Shown piece by piece: positions 13,112-22,004 of a DNA stretch of 64,000 nucleotides. The notes beneath the pieces were generated by a model, which was given only the letters and a program-made list of their open reading frames with translations, was not told the DNA's origin and did not search any database. Origin of the DNA: Bipolaris cookei (taxonomy: Eukaryota; Ascomycota; Dothideomycetes; Pleosporales; Pleosporaceae); contig NRSV01000012.1 of NCBI GenBank assembly GCA_002286855.1, forward strand, positions 1-64,000, read 5' to 3'. Every line of letters starts with the position of its first letter. Positions within the stretch are counted from its first letter, which is position 1. Position numbers and translations under genes: made by a program.

Positions 13112-13439
13112 ATGACATACTACGAAATCCTCGAAAAAATAACCGAACCCTCTCCCCCATTATACCTCATTCCCGTCCTCGCCATCGATCTCGTCATCAT
13201 GCTCATATTTCTCGCTTTCGCACTGCTAGCCCTGAGATTGTTCACACTCTCATGTATGTAGAAACCGACTCCTGTTTGGTTTTGAGTTTGCACTTTTATT
13301 AGTAGCTTTTGCTGGTGCTGACGACAAAGTAGACAAGAATGAAGCATTGCTGTACCGCCGACTCCGATCAATTGAAGAAGCACGGGCTCAGCGTGATAGG
13401 GTACCTTCATTTTTGGGGGGACGAGGGGAAAAGGTATAG
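13112..13439 (+). CDS. small two-exon membrane protein (92 aa), unknown function
   Basis: Exon 1 is 13112-13253 and exon 2 is 13303-13439, joined by a 49-nt intron with GTATGT donor and TTATTAG acceptor (a TAG three bases further is an equally in-frame alternative acceptor). The start ATG sits in an A-rich context (CAAAAATGA). Residues 1-15 are soluble (MTYYEILEKITEPS), followed by one long hydrophobic segment at about 17-46. The second exon gives a charged helix (EALLYRRLRSIEEARAQRDR) and a short basic, glycine-containing tail. Without splicing exon 1 stops after 49 codons. The amphipathic, codon-like second exon and exact phase match argue that this is a real gene although it is too short for simple ORF calling. 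I do not recognise a family. Confidence 0.6.
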
Positions 13440-13701
13440 CGATTGGATTGAGAGAAAGAGAGGATTGGACTGATATTTTGTGTGTTTGAACGACTGGGCG
13501 ACGATTCTGCTGTTGTGTTATGTCATCTTTGTTCTGTTTTGTTAATGAGGGTGTGCAAAGGGGAAGGGGGAAGGAAGGATTTCGCGATGGACTAGTAATC
13601 TTTGGATCTTTGGAGTGATTGCCATTACCTATGCATTATCTGCACAATCAAATTCGCGTTGTGCGTGTAATACCTAAAAGAACCTCGCAAATCCTACCCA
13701 T

Positions 13702-15873
13702 TTACTCAGCATGCTTCTTGTCTTCATCCTTGTAGTCACCCGAGTGTTGCTTCGCCGCTGTCTCAGGAGCCGTATTGCCAGACCAACCCTTCACAAAGCC
13801 ACCAATGTTTATGTTTCTCGTCTTCTGCTGCATAACCGCCAAAAGACTCTCTTCCTGCTTCTTTTCCGCTTGCTTCTTCAATTCCTCTTCATCCTCACCT
13901 CCTTCTCCCTTTTCACCTTCGTTCTTGTGCCGCTCTTCTTCAACCTTTTTAGTCTCTTTGCGTAGGTCAGCTTCAGCGCGCTCTACTTCTTCAATATCAA
14001 CATCCTCGAACCCTATTTTGCGTAGAATTGAACCTGTGATGAAGCGATATTGGAGATGGCCGTCCACCAGTTCGGACACATCTACGTTCTGTACACCGTG
14101 TACACCAGCAACAGGCTGAAGCCCGGCGACACCGAGCTGAACGGAAGAAGTACGGTATAGGAAGCCAAGGATGTAGTCGTTTTTAGAGAAGACATTGACG
14201 CAACGCCCACTGACTATAGAACGGATGCGGCGCCAGTCTTCGGCGTCGGAAGGACAAGGAGCACCAACAAGGACAACATTTTCAATGAGACCAAAGACTT
14301 TATGGTCGGCAAGCTTTTGCAAGCAGGAAAATATGAGGCGGGCGCCGAGAGAGTATCCTACTAGAGTGACTGGTCGTTCGCCTTGGACTTTGTTGATGAG
14401 AGCATCTGCGAGGACTTCTCCTGCTTTCTCAGACCGGTATTTGGCCACGGAAAATGGGTTATCCAACAGGGTTGCAATTTTGAGCAGACCAAGAGGCCAC
14501 AACGCAGCTGTCATTGCAGCAAAGACGGTTTGTTCAATGATCTTCTTCTTCGCGTAGCCCCATGCTGCACTTGTGACAAACGTCTCGAGGCTGTGCCCAA
14601 GTTTAAGAAGCGCCTCAAGCTCCCATCGTAACGCAAAGCCCTCTGTCCCCTTGCTGATGTAACGCCATGGCTGGCTAACCTCCTCGGGCTTGCGAAGCCA
14701 ACCGGATACAGCAATGGCTACTCTGAGACGTCGAGACTCGTTGTCTTGTTTCTTGGGGTCTTGTGTACGGTGAATTGGAATAAAGGCAAAGTCCTCGACT
14801 TCTCGTGCGTACTCGTCCATAGCTTTCCCTGTCATCTTCGCACCATAAGCACCAAAAAGTCCACCCACAAGAACAGATGACCCAGCGAGTGTGCCAAGAT
14901 AACCTGCTGCCGCGGTAGCTCCTAGGCCAACTCCACCCATTACACTTCCGACACCTGCTGCGAGAAGAGGAGCGGCGAGGCCACCAGTGACGCCGATAAG
15001 TGCAGCACCAGCTACCCCCGCTAGTCCAACTTTCCATCGGCGAGCCGTTTGCGAGGCTTCGGCTGCTTTTTTGGTCTCTTCATCTGCATTGAGCTGTTGA
15101 GATGCCGCCTCCAGTAGGCCTTGCGCAACAGTCTCTTCATCTTTCTTCAAGACGTCCCTACCCAGCCCAAGAGAGCTTGTGAGGTAGAGGATCAAAACAC
15201 GAGAGTGCGCAGAGTAGTGTTCCAGGCTCAATACGATAAGTACTAGCGAGTGCAAGACGAGTGCACGTTTGCTCTCTTCCAGTTGAGTAAGATTGGTGGG
15301 AACAGGAGGGTATAAGGCCTTAAACATCTTTTCCTCGTCCTCTTCCTTATCATCAAGCTTCTCAATACTAGTCAAGCCAGTCTCTGACTTGCTGGCTAGT
15401 GTTTCGGTTTGCTGGCTCTCCACTTCTTGGGCTTGCTTCTTGGCTTTGTCTTTTGAGTTGATCACCTCGCCGACTCTGCTGACAACTTGCCCACGCCAAT
15501 CGTCAAAGTAACTTAGCATCTCCCTCTTTAGTTCCTTAACTTCTGGTTTTGCAAGCTCCTCTTTAGCCTCCTCCTCGCGCTTCTGTCTCTCTTTCTTGAT
15601 CTTGTCCTCTTTCTCGACGTCGACATTATCGAGGTCGGAAGGCGCATCCCTCAGAACTTCTTCTTCCGACTTTACAGTCTTCTCGTCAATCGGGAACTCC
15701 TCCGCGGTAAAGGTCTTAACTAGAGACTGTCGCATCGAAGCTGTAATGGTAGCTATCAGAAAGGTCAACTCGGCGCATCGTTCCGCATCGAGAAGCGTTG
15801 CGAGGGATGTTTCATCCTTGTCCTCAGACTTTGAATGTCCCAATGACGATAATTTGGACGCCCAACTTGCCAT
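13702..15873 (-). CDS. DUF726/TMCO4-like alpha/beta-hydrolase membrane protein
   Basis: Single exon, 723 aa from the ATG at 15873; the frame extends further upstream only through a GTG. The N-terminal third is charged and helical (coiled-coil-like, about 80-190). A long Gly/Ala-rich hydrophobic segment at about 282-349 is typical of DUF726 proteins. The C-terminal domain has the hydrolase nucleophile elbow GYSLGA with Ser508, followed by NVVLVGAPCPSD, CVNVFSKNDYIL and a GVHGVQNVDVSELVDGHLQYRF segment in which the late Asp/His are candidate triad residues. The extreme C-terminus is Lys/Glu-rich. Family knowledge: DUF726 (human TMCO4, yeast YFL034W) proteins are conserved but poorly characterised putative lipases/esterases. 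Confidence 0.9.
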   Translation of the reverse strand: MASWASKLSSLGHSKSEDKDETSLATLLDAERCAELTFLIATITASMRQSLVKTFTAEEFPIDEKTVKSEEEVLRDAPSDLDNVDVEKEDKIKKERQKREEEAKEELAKPEVKELKREMLSYFDDWRGQVVSRVGEVINSKDKAKKQAQEVESQQTETLASKSETGLTSIEKLDDKEEDEEKMFKALYPPVPTNLTQLEESKRALVLHSLVLIVLSLEHYSAHSRVLILYLTSSLGLGRDVLKKDEETVAQGLLEAASQQLNADEETKKAAEASQTARRWKVGLAGVAGAALIGVTGGLAAPLLAAGVGSVMGGVGLGATAAAGYLGTLAGSSVLVGGLFGAYGAKMTGKAMDEYAREVEDFAFIPIHRTQDPKKQDNESRRLRVAIAVSGWLRKPEEVSQPWRYISKGTEGFALRWELEALLKLGHSLETFVTSAAWGYAKKKIIEQTVFAAMTAALWPLGLLKIATLLDNPFSVAKYRSEKAGEVLADALINKVQGERPVTLVGYSLGARLIFSCLQKLADHKVFGLIENVVLVGAPCPSDAEDWRRIRSIVSGRCVNVFSKNDYILGFLYRTSSVQLGVAGLQPVAGVHGVQNVDVSELVDGHLQYRFITGSILRKIGFEDVDIEEVERAEADLRKETKKVEEERHKNEGEKGEGGEDEEELKKQAEKKQEESLLAVMQQKTRNINIGGFVKGWSGNTAPETAAKQHSGDYKDEDKKHAE

Positions 15874-16145
15874 TTTCACGGGTCTGATTAGCACGCGGGT
15901 TTGGTGAAGTCTGAGTGTGTAGGATCTACATTGAGGTGAGTGGGGTGCCAGCTACTGCTGTTTTGGGTATGACGTCAAGCAAGAACAGTGGGGGCAAGAA
16001 GCCACTCGTCACCATACTGCAGAATGCAGAACACCAGGACACTTGTTTCTTTTGGTTGGGCCACGGGACACAACAGTTTAATAGCAAGTCAACCTCTAGA
16101 AGAATTGTTACAAACCGCTGGCATTGATAACATAAATGATGTTAG

Positions 16146-16386
16146 TGTTAGAATTAGGTCCTTTAGTAGTATGACTACTATAGGTAACTAAGTAGGAGTG
16201 GCAAGGTGGGTAGTTCTAACGTCTACTATTCGGCATATCCACTGTGTTGTTGTCTGTCTACTACGCGTACGCGGCAACATGTATTGTGTGCACACGCACA
16301 GCACTGGCCACCGCGTGGCGCCATTCTCTCGCCCAGGCTCTGAACTTTCTTCTACCAACCTGGACTGGACTCGCATATTCTCAACA
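16146..16386. mobile_element. solo LTR of a retrotransposon, copy A
   Basis: A 241-bp element running from TGTTAGAATTAGG to ATATTCTCAACA, so it has TG...CA ends. It is flanked by GTTAG at 16141-16145 and ATTAG at 16387-16391, a 5-bp target-site duplication with one mismatch. It matches, in opposite orientation, the 249-bp element at 49734-49982 over its full length with perhaps 80-85% identity by eye. No gag/pol sequence lies beside it, so it is a solo LTR left by recombination. The superfamily (Copia versus Gypsy) is not determinable from the LTR alone; I orient it only relative to copy B. Confidence 0.82.
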
Positions 16387-16984
16387 ATTAGATTATTTAC
16401 AATAGGCGTAGAAGGTTCTCGTCAGAAGGAAAAACAATCACATCCCCCTATTAGAAGCAGACAGTGTTGATAAATTGGGTCGAAAAGTAAGTTATCATTG
16501 GCCCTGTTCCATGTACCCACTTTCCACAACTCCAGCTGTTGAAGGAGTTTTTCACCCAAGCTTGTGCCTTTCACCCGCATCATCTCAAGTTCGATAACAA
16601 ATTGCGCATGGCCACGCAAGACTATCATATGAAATTTTTTTCTCGGTGATATACCCTAAGGGATCCCTACTGATATGGTAGCGTTGAGGCATTGTGATTG
16701 GTTCGAAAGCATGCCTGATGCTGAGCGTAGGCTATGTATTAGTTGTGAAGTATCTAAGGCAGAGACGGTTCCAATATATACCACTGAAAGTCTGGGCAAA
16801 AACAGGAGATTTAACCGATTGTTCCGGTTATGCAGGGTAATCTGAGATACGGTAAGTGAAAGGATTGTATTAACGGGATTGAAAGATAAGTCCAGTCAGC
16901 CCTTGAGATAGATGGATGAACACAGTGTGCCCTGAATGCATTCAACAACTGATCGGTGCTTATCTACCTTCCTTTACCTCCTCC
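16387..16984. other. AT-rich decayed sequence
   Basis: About 600 bp between the solo LTR and the LINE fragment. No frame with coding character; AT-rich with frequent TA steps, consistent with old transposon debris, though I cannot assign it to an element. Confidence 0.4.
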
Positions 16985-17390
16985 TTACTGATTTTGCATG
17001 TTATAGACTTTTCCTCTAATAGCCTTTTGAGCCTCCTCTTCTGTTGCGAAAGCTACGCACACTGATCCGAAGTTTTGATTTTCTCTTTTAGCTTCGGGAG
17101 TAAGCCAGAAGGACATATCTACTGGGTTTAGGCCTTTGTTAAAGGTTTTAACTTCCTCTTTAATAACCTCAAGACTATGGTTGATTAGTAGTTTATGGAT
17201 TACTACTTTAAACCAAGGTGTAATAGGTTGGGCAATCTTAAAGGTTGTAATATCCCCCCAGACTTTTTGATTATCTACGAGGTATTTGGCGGTAAAGGCT
17301 GGGGTAGTAGTTACTACTTTATCGCCTTTAGAGGTGTCAGATTGTGATTGTTTGTCAAAGATGGGATTATGGTTGATGAAGAAGTGGTGA
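16985..17390 (-). pseudogene. LINE (Tad1-like) ORF1 gag fragment
   Basis: The minus strand is open for about 130 codons and ends at a TAA at 16985-16987. Translation contains VWGDITTFKIAQPITPWFKVVIHKL, an EEVKTFNKGLNP segment, a WLTPEAKREN stretch, and GSVCVAFATEEEAQKAIRGKVY (given in pieces). This order is what I know from ORF1/gag-like proteins of fungal Tad1-type LINE elements. There is no upstream start, no zinc-knuckle tail and no reverse transcriptase nearby, so it is a fragment. A (GATT)n run at about 17391-17406 marks its upstream edge. It differs from the host genes by AT-rich codon choice. Confidence 0.6.
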
Positions 17391-17541
17391 TTGATTGATT
17401 GATGATTGATGGGACGCGTAGCATGTCTCCTTAACTCGTTCTATCGTTTATGTCACGTGACTCAAAGTACTTGCTTTTGTAGCTTGGGGCAGGCTGGATT
17501 CTGCGACTTCTGCTGCTACTATCTGACAAGAAGAACATAAT

Positions 17542-17829
17542 ATGGTGCTTATGCAGGAGAAGCTTGATCGCCTTGAAGCTATGATTGATAAAGTAACAAA
17601 GTGAAAAACTCGCAAGCGGCGCTACGTACAGGCAAAGGGGTTCCAGACAGTTGGTCAGGTAGCTGATCAGATCGCTGAGACAGAGGGTGGCAGCTGTAGC
17701 GACGGTGCAACGCCTGCGAATAGGGTGCGCATTGAACGGCGCTGCGGACGTTGTAGCCAAATTTGATACAACTCTCGCATGTTCCAAATGAAATTAATGG
17801 ATATAGAGGATAGCGGCGAGTTAGAATAA
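17542..17829 (+). pseudogene. pogo/Fot1-like DDE transposase C-terminal relic
   Basis: One frame of 96 codons beginning ATGGTGCTTATG and ending at the TAA at 17827 contains two internal TGA stops. It reads as a helical segment (EKLDRLEAMID), a KTRKRRY basic patch, a FQTVGQVADQIAE stretch, then RRCGRCSQ followed by a stop and YNSR. This matches the tail of pogo-like transposases, which ends in a CxxCxxxGHNxRTC zinc-knuckle-like motif and an acidic C-terminus. Here Gly, His and Cys of that motif appear as stop, Tyr and Phe, changes that are mostly C-to-T/G-to-A type or close to it. The catalytic DDE core is absent. Confidence 0.55.
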
Positions 17830-18067
17830 TAATAATCTACTCTATTTAATAAGAAATATTGTGGTGTTGTTGCGTAGACGGCGTTGCGACGAAGTTTTAG
17901 TGGGGAAACTGCGGCGCTCGGTGATGAAACACGTTAAAGATACTGTGCCCCACCACTTCGCGAACGTTAGATTTATTATTCACAACAAAGTAGAATGTCC
18001 ACAGCTCTCGTCGAAAATTGAATTCCATCCCTCAATAATACATATTATTTAATTTTATGCGACAATA

Positions 18068-19325
18068 TTACGACCCTACTCTGCCTGTTGATATAGGCGT
18101 TGCATTCCTGCCGCCAGTTGGAAAATTCCTAGCACTCAAAAACACGCCCTTGACAGCCCTTATATCACCCTTCAACACCTCAATCTGGTCATTCTTAGAC
18201 TCTTGAGAACTTCCAGTCCAATTGAATGTCGATCCATAGCGGCCCATGGTAGGGTAGTACTGATTCTGATAGTCCATCTCTGTGAGGTAGGTAGTCAAGT
18301 CCGAGATCTTTGTCCTCAGTCTGTCTCGCGATGTGCCCTGGCCCGAGTGATGGGACTCGAGTTCCTGGAGGTGTGATTTGATAATCTTCAGGCGGTTCTC
18401 CTGTGCTGTTACAGTCGGGTGGGGGTCGGTAGAGGTAGAAGGTCGGCGGGAGAGGTTGGGTGTGGTCTGGGTGCCATAGTCGCGATGATAGAGCTCAGTG
18501 GGATCAGAGTCGGCTTCAGAGACATTGTCTGCGCCGTTTTCAATAGGCTTTACTTTGCTTGCGGGATCGACAGATACTGCTTTATGTAGTCGTTCATTGA
18601 GCTCCTTCAGCTGCTCGTTTGTATGAGATGCGAAGTCGCGCCGTGACTCTGCAAGGCCGTGTGTCATGGGGGCTATGATGTACTTTGACAGTCCATACAT
18701 GCTTGCCATGAATCCTCCTGCTATGTATGCTGTGGCCGCAAGGCGCTGAGTCGTAATAAGAGGCGGTGGCTTCTCAGTGTTTGCGAGGAATTCGGGGTAT
18801 GTGACAATTGGAGGTATTTCGCGGGGCTTGATTTGAACTTCGGGTACATGCACAGGCTTTGGGGGTGTCTAAAAGCATCAGTATCGCCTGTCTTCGACAT
18901 TCTGGTGTAGTGCCAGTACTCACCGTCAACGACGCCCGCTCGCCTACATCCTCAACCTCGATAGGCCTTCTCTCCGGTTCCTCTTCACCCAATAACATCC
19001 CAATATCTTCGGCACTCACCCCCTTTGATTCCAAGAACGTCACCTTCTTCTCCCGGGGCGCATCGCGAATTGTTGGGTCGTCAAGGAAACGCGCAGCCTG
19101 CTCTAACAAACTGGTACTCTCAGAAGCTTCCTGCTCTTCCTCCTCTGAATGTGCGACATCGTCTTCGACTGGTGTGGGGGATTCTACAGGTGGTTGTTGT
19201 GGTTGTTGTTGCACGCTTGCTTCCTCTTCCTCTTCTGGCTTCTGAGAGGACGTTGTGTTATTGGTGGAAGCGGTGGATGAAGAGGAGGCGCGCTGCCATT
19301 CTGGTATTCCAGGCTTCCCCGACAT
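18068..19325 (-). CDS. PEX14: peroxisomal membrane docking protein peroxin-14
   Basis: Two exons, 19325-18924 and 18868-18068 (55-nt intron, GTGAGT...TTTTAG), encode 400 aa. The N-terminal Pex14 domain spans about 70-113 (LLEQAARFLDDPTIRDAPREKK, then VTFLESKGVSAEDIGMLLG), which binds the PTS1 receptor Pex5. It is preceded by a long acidic, Gln/Pro-rich leader. A hydrophobic segment lies at about 171-200 (LAATAYIAGGFMASMYGL), followed by a helical region and a Ser/Thr-rich tail. Pex14 with Pex13/Pex17 docks cargo receptors at the peroxisome, the site of fungal beta-oxidation and glyoxylate enzymes. It lies 239 bp upstream-to-downstream in tandem with the methylisocitrate lyase gene. Confidence 0.94.
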
Positions 19326-19564
19326 GGCTGCGACACGGTGGTGAGGTATTCTGTGTGTATGTCGAGGAGAGGTCGGCGCGTTGTCACGGGCGATGATGGT
19401 GGGTGCTCAGGAAAGATGGCTGGACCGAGGCAAGAGCCCCAGATTCGGCTTCTCCTTTTTGGTCAAGTAACTCCAGTCGTCACATTTGATCGCATCTCAC
19501 TTGTGTCATGTACTAACTTATTTGTTCATTTCTACCGCAATACCCGGTCTCTGCGCTTCCCATC

Positions 19565-21477
19565 TTAAAAACTGGTCTCCGTGTTGCCCTCACCCATACT
19601 CTTACTGCCTGAGCTTCCGCTTTGTATTGCGCCCAAGATGCCGTCAATGTACCCGGCACCGCTCCACTTCTGATGCGTCAAAACATCACAGCTCAACTCC
19701 TTCTCTCGGGCTTGTACTAGCTTCACATACGCCAGCATGCCCTCATCCTTGAATGCCCTGCTCAGCTCACATGTGATTGTAGCTGTAGAATGCACTCCAG
19801 CCAGCGAGATAAGCTGGAACACAAAACCGTGCTTTGCTAAGTCCCACACAAAGGACTTGAGTGCCTCTTCAGAGAAGCCATGGCTCATCCAGTTGAAGCT
19901 GGGCGAGAGGTTGTACACAAACTTCTTGCCGGGGTAAACAGAACGGATCTCCCCGGCAAATCTGGCTGCCTCTTGGACATTGGGATCACCCGTCTCAACC
20001 CATAAGAGGTCGGCGTAGGGTGCATACTCTTTGCCGCGCTTTGTGGCTGCTGCGACTCCATTCTTGAAATGATAAAAACCTTCTCTTGTACGCGGAATGT
20101 CCCAGTTGAAGTAGACGGGTGTCTTTGTGTACTTTTCTGCCGCTTGTCGGCGCTTGAGGAGAGAAAAGTTGGGGTTCTGCTTCATCTCGTCAAGGTAGGC
20201 GTCGATTGAGGACTGGGAGGCGCCTTCCTTCTCAAGATGCTGAACAACAGCCTCATCAAATGTGACGAGCTTGTGCTTCTTCACCCACGCTGCCTCATAC
20301 TGATCAATCTCTTTGCCTGGCGCGCCGGCCGCCTCCATATTTTGCAGAGTCTCAGCCAATGGCTCTGTGTCCTCTGTAACGCCCTTGATGAATTCGTGGT
20401 CTCGTACATCAACTGCGCTAGAGATGAGTTTGCCGCTCTCCGAGTCTGTACGCGCAATGACGAGATTTTCGCAGCCCATCATATCCCATTGGAATCGTGC
20501 GGCTACCAGGCGGTTGATGTGGTCGCCCACGGGGACAAGCACCTTGCCTGCAAGATGTCCACACTTTTTGCCTCCATGCAATTGATCCTCGAAATGAACT
20601 CCTGCAGCACCGTTCTCTGCAAAGAGCTTGGCAAGCTTAATGACCGCCGAGAGGCCGCCATGTCTATACATCGTCAGTGGCCTATCTAAACCTGTATGGC
20701 TCGACGTCTACTCACCCAGTATCGCCGTCGGCAATGATGGGACGCATATAATCCAGATATGGGGTTTTTGCCCTTTCTTCTGGCGTCATCTTCCTCCTTG
20801 CATCCCAGTTCTTGCGGTCGTGCAGCTGCTGTGCCTTGAATAAGCGCTGCACCTGGTTTGGGACGGTATTGTATGGGTAGTCGCCAAAGTCGGCAGAGAC
20901 TTCGTTCGTGGTAGTCAAGACGGATGAGCACGCCCATCCCGAGACGTAGAGAACTTCTTGGTTCGCAGCCTGTTGGGACATTTGAATCGGATCAATCGCA
21001 CCCACTAATGTTCGGAGACACCAAATCAGCTATTGTTCTATCTATATAGCCATGGGTAAACGCACTGGTATGTACTGGCTCGCCCTTTGCTGACCGCTCT
21101 TCAAGCAGGTTGAAGAGCTTCCTTGCCATTAGGGAGCTAGGATACGACTGAGGAAGCGTTCCGCGTTTGCTCACAACATCCTCTGCAGAATACGGGCGCT
21201 TGATGCCCTTGTACCGCGGTGACGCCCACCATTCCTTCACGGCCTGTACCTGCTCCTCGAAAAGAGCATCCTCAGCCTCGCCTGCCTTTGCAGCCTCAGA
21301 CAACAGCTGGAAAGAGTCTCCTGGCAGAACTGTTGACACTGGGGGGTCCACGGGCTTCAGCACGGAGCTCGACATGCGGTACACAGTGGAGAGCGGACGG
21401 AGGAGTTGTCGCGATGGGCTCGCTACCCTTAATAATCGGCTCTGGCGCGCGACAGAGCGCGTTACTGTACGGAGCAT
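19565..21477 (-). CDS. mclA: 2-methylisocitrate lyase, mitochondrial
   Basis: Three exons, 21477-21066, 21004-20716 and 20663-19565, encode 599 aa. It cleaves 2-methylisocitrate to pyruvate and succinate, the last step of the methylcitrate cycle. The isocitrate-lyase superfamily signature KKCGH is at 266-270 with catalytic Cys268, in a HFEDQLHGGKKCGHLAGK context. The protein is assigned to the methylisocitrate rather than isocitrate lyase branch for two reasons. It begins with a strongly basic, Arg/Ser-rich mitochondrial presequence (MLRTVTRSVARQSRLLR), and it has branch-typical blocks such as WWASPRYKGIKRPYSAEDVV and the C-terminal KSMGEGNTE. Glyoxylate-cycle isocitrate lyases lack the presequence and usually end in a peroxisomal signal. 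It is divergent from the methylcitrate synthase gene. Confidence 0.92.
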
Positions 21478-22004
21478 GGTGAGTATGTGTGAATTGGAGC
21501 GAGGCGCAACCCAGCAGGAGCCCGCTGTATACTTAAGTCGAGAGGAAGAGATGAGCAACGGAAAATTATCCGTGGGCTGCAGGCAATTGGGGAACAGCGG
21601 TTGCCACTCTTTTCGCCCTGTCGCTTTTTCTGGGGGTCTAGAGGCTGTCTCTACGCGCAGGCAATGACGTTACCGGGCCGTGAGAAGCGGTGCAGTGTGG
21701 TTGTGTGTGTGCGGCAACACTTCTCCAGCATTTCCCCATGTCCGGCGCCAGAACCGAGGTAGCCCACCGCTAGCCGCTCGGAGCTGCCCCTCGGTCCATG
21801 GATTGTACGTTGCACTCGTAGGAATCGCCCAGCGCGTGTTAGGAAAATCCGACTCGACTGCCGAGTGGTGCCGTACAACTTTCTTCTGTCTCCTTCGCAT
21901 CAAGTCGTGTATCTGCCATTAAGTTTATAGAACACTCTTGTCCCTGGGTTGAGTGAAGACTACAAGGCTGCCATTCCCCGCAGCTACCCCACACTAGACT
22001 AGCC
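21478..22004. promoter_or_regulatory. divergent promoter shared by methylcitrate-cycle genes
   Basis: 527 bp between the two start codons. It must contain both core promoters and leaders. A GTGGGG sequence (minus strand, around 21986-21991) fits the CreA consensus SYGGRG, but such short matches are expected by chance. I could not pick out convincing inverted-repeat activator sites. Confidence 0.55.

Noticed and set aside
12835..13302. 155-codon frame overlapping the small membrane protein gene
   Set aside because: Different frame, Pro/His/Thr-rich, no signal; it is a shadow of the leader and exon 1 of the gene at 13112.
16198..16470. 90-codon frame resembling the frame at 49695-49913
   Set aside because: The similarity is explained by the shared solo LTR, not by a conserved protein.
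19565..21477. Glyoxylate-cycle isocitrate lyase
   Set aside because: The mitochondrial presequence, methylisocitrate-branch blocks and divergent methylcitrate synthase point to 2-methylisocitrate lyase.
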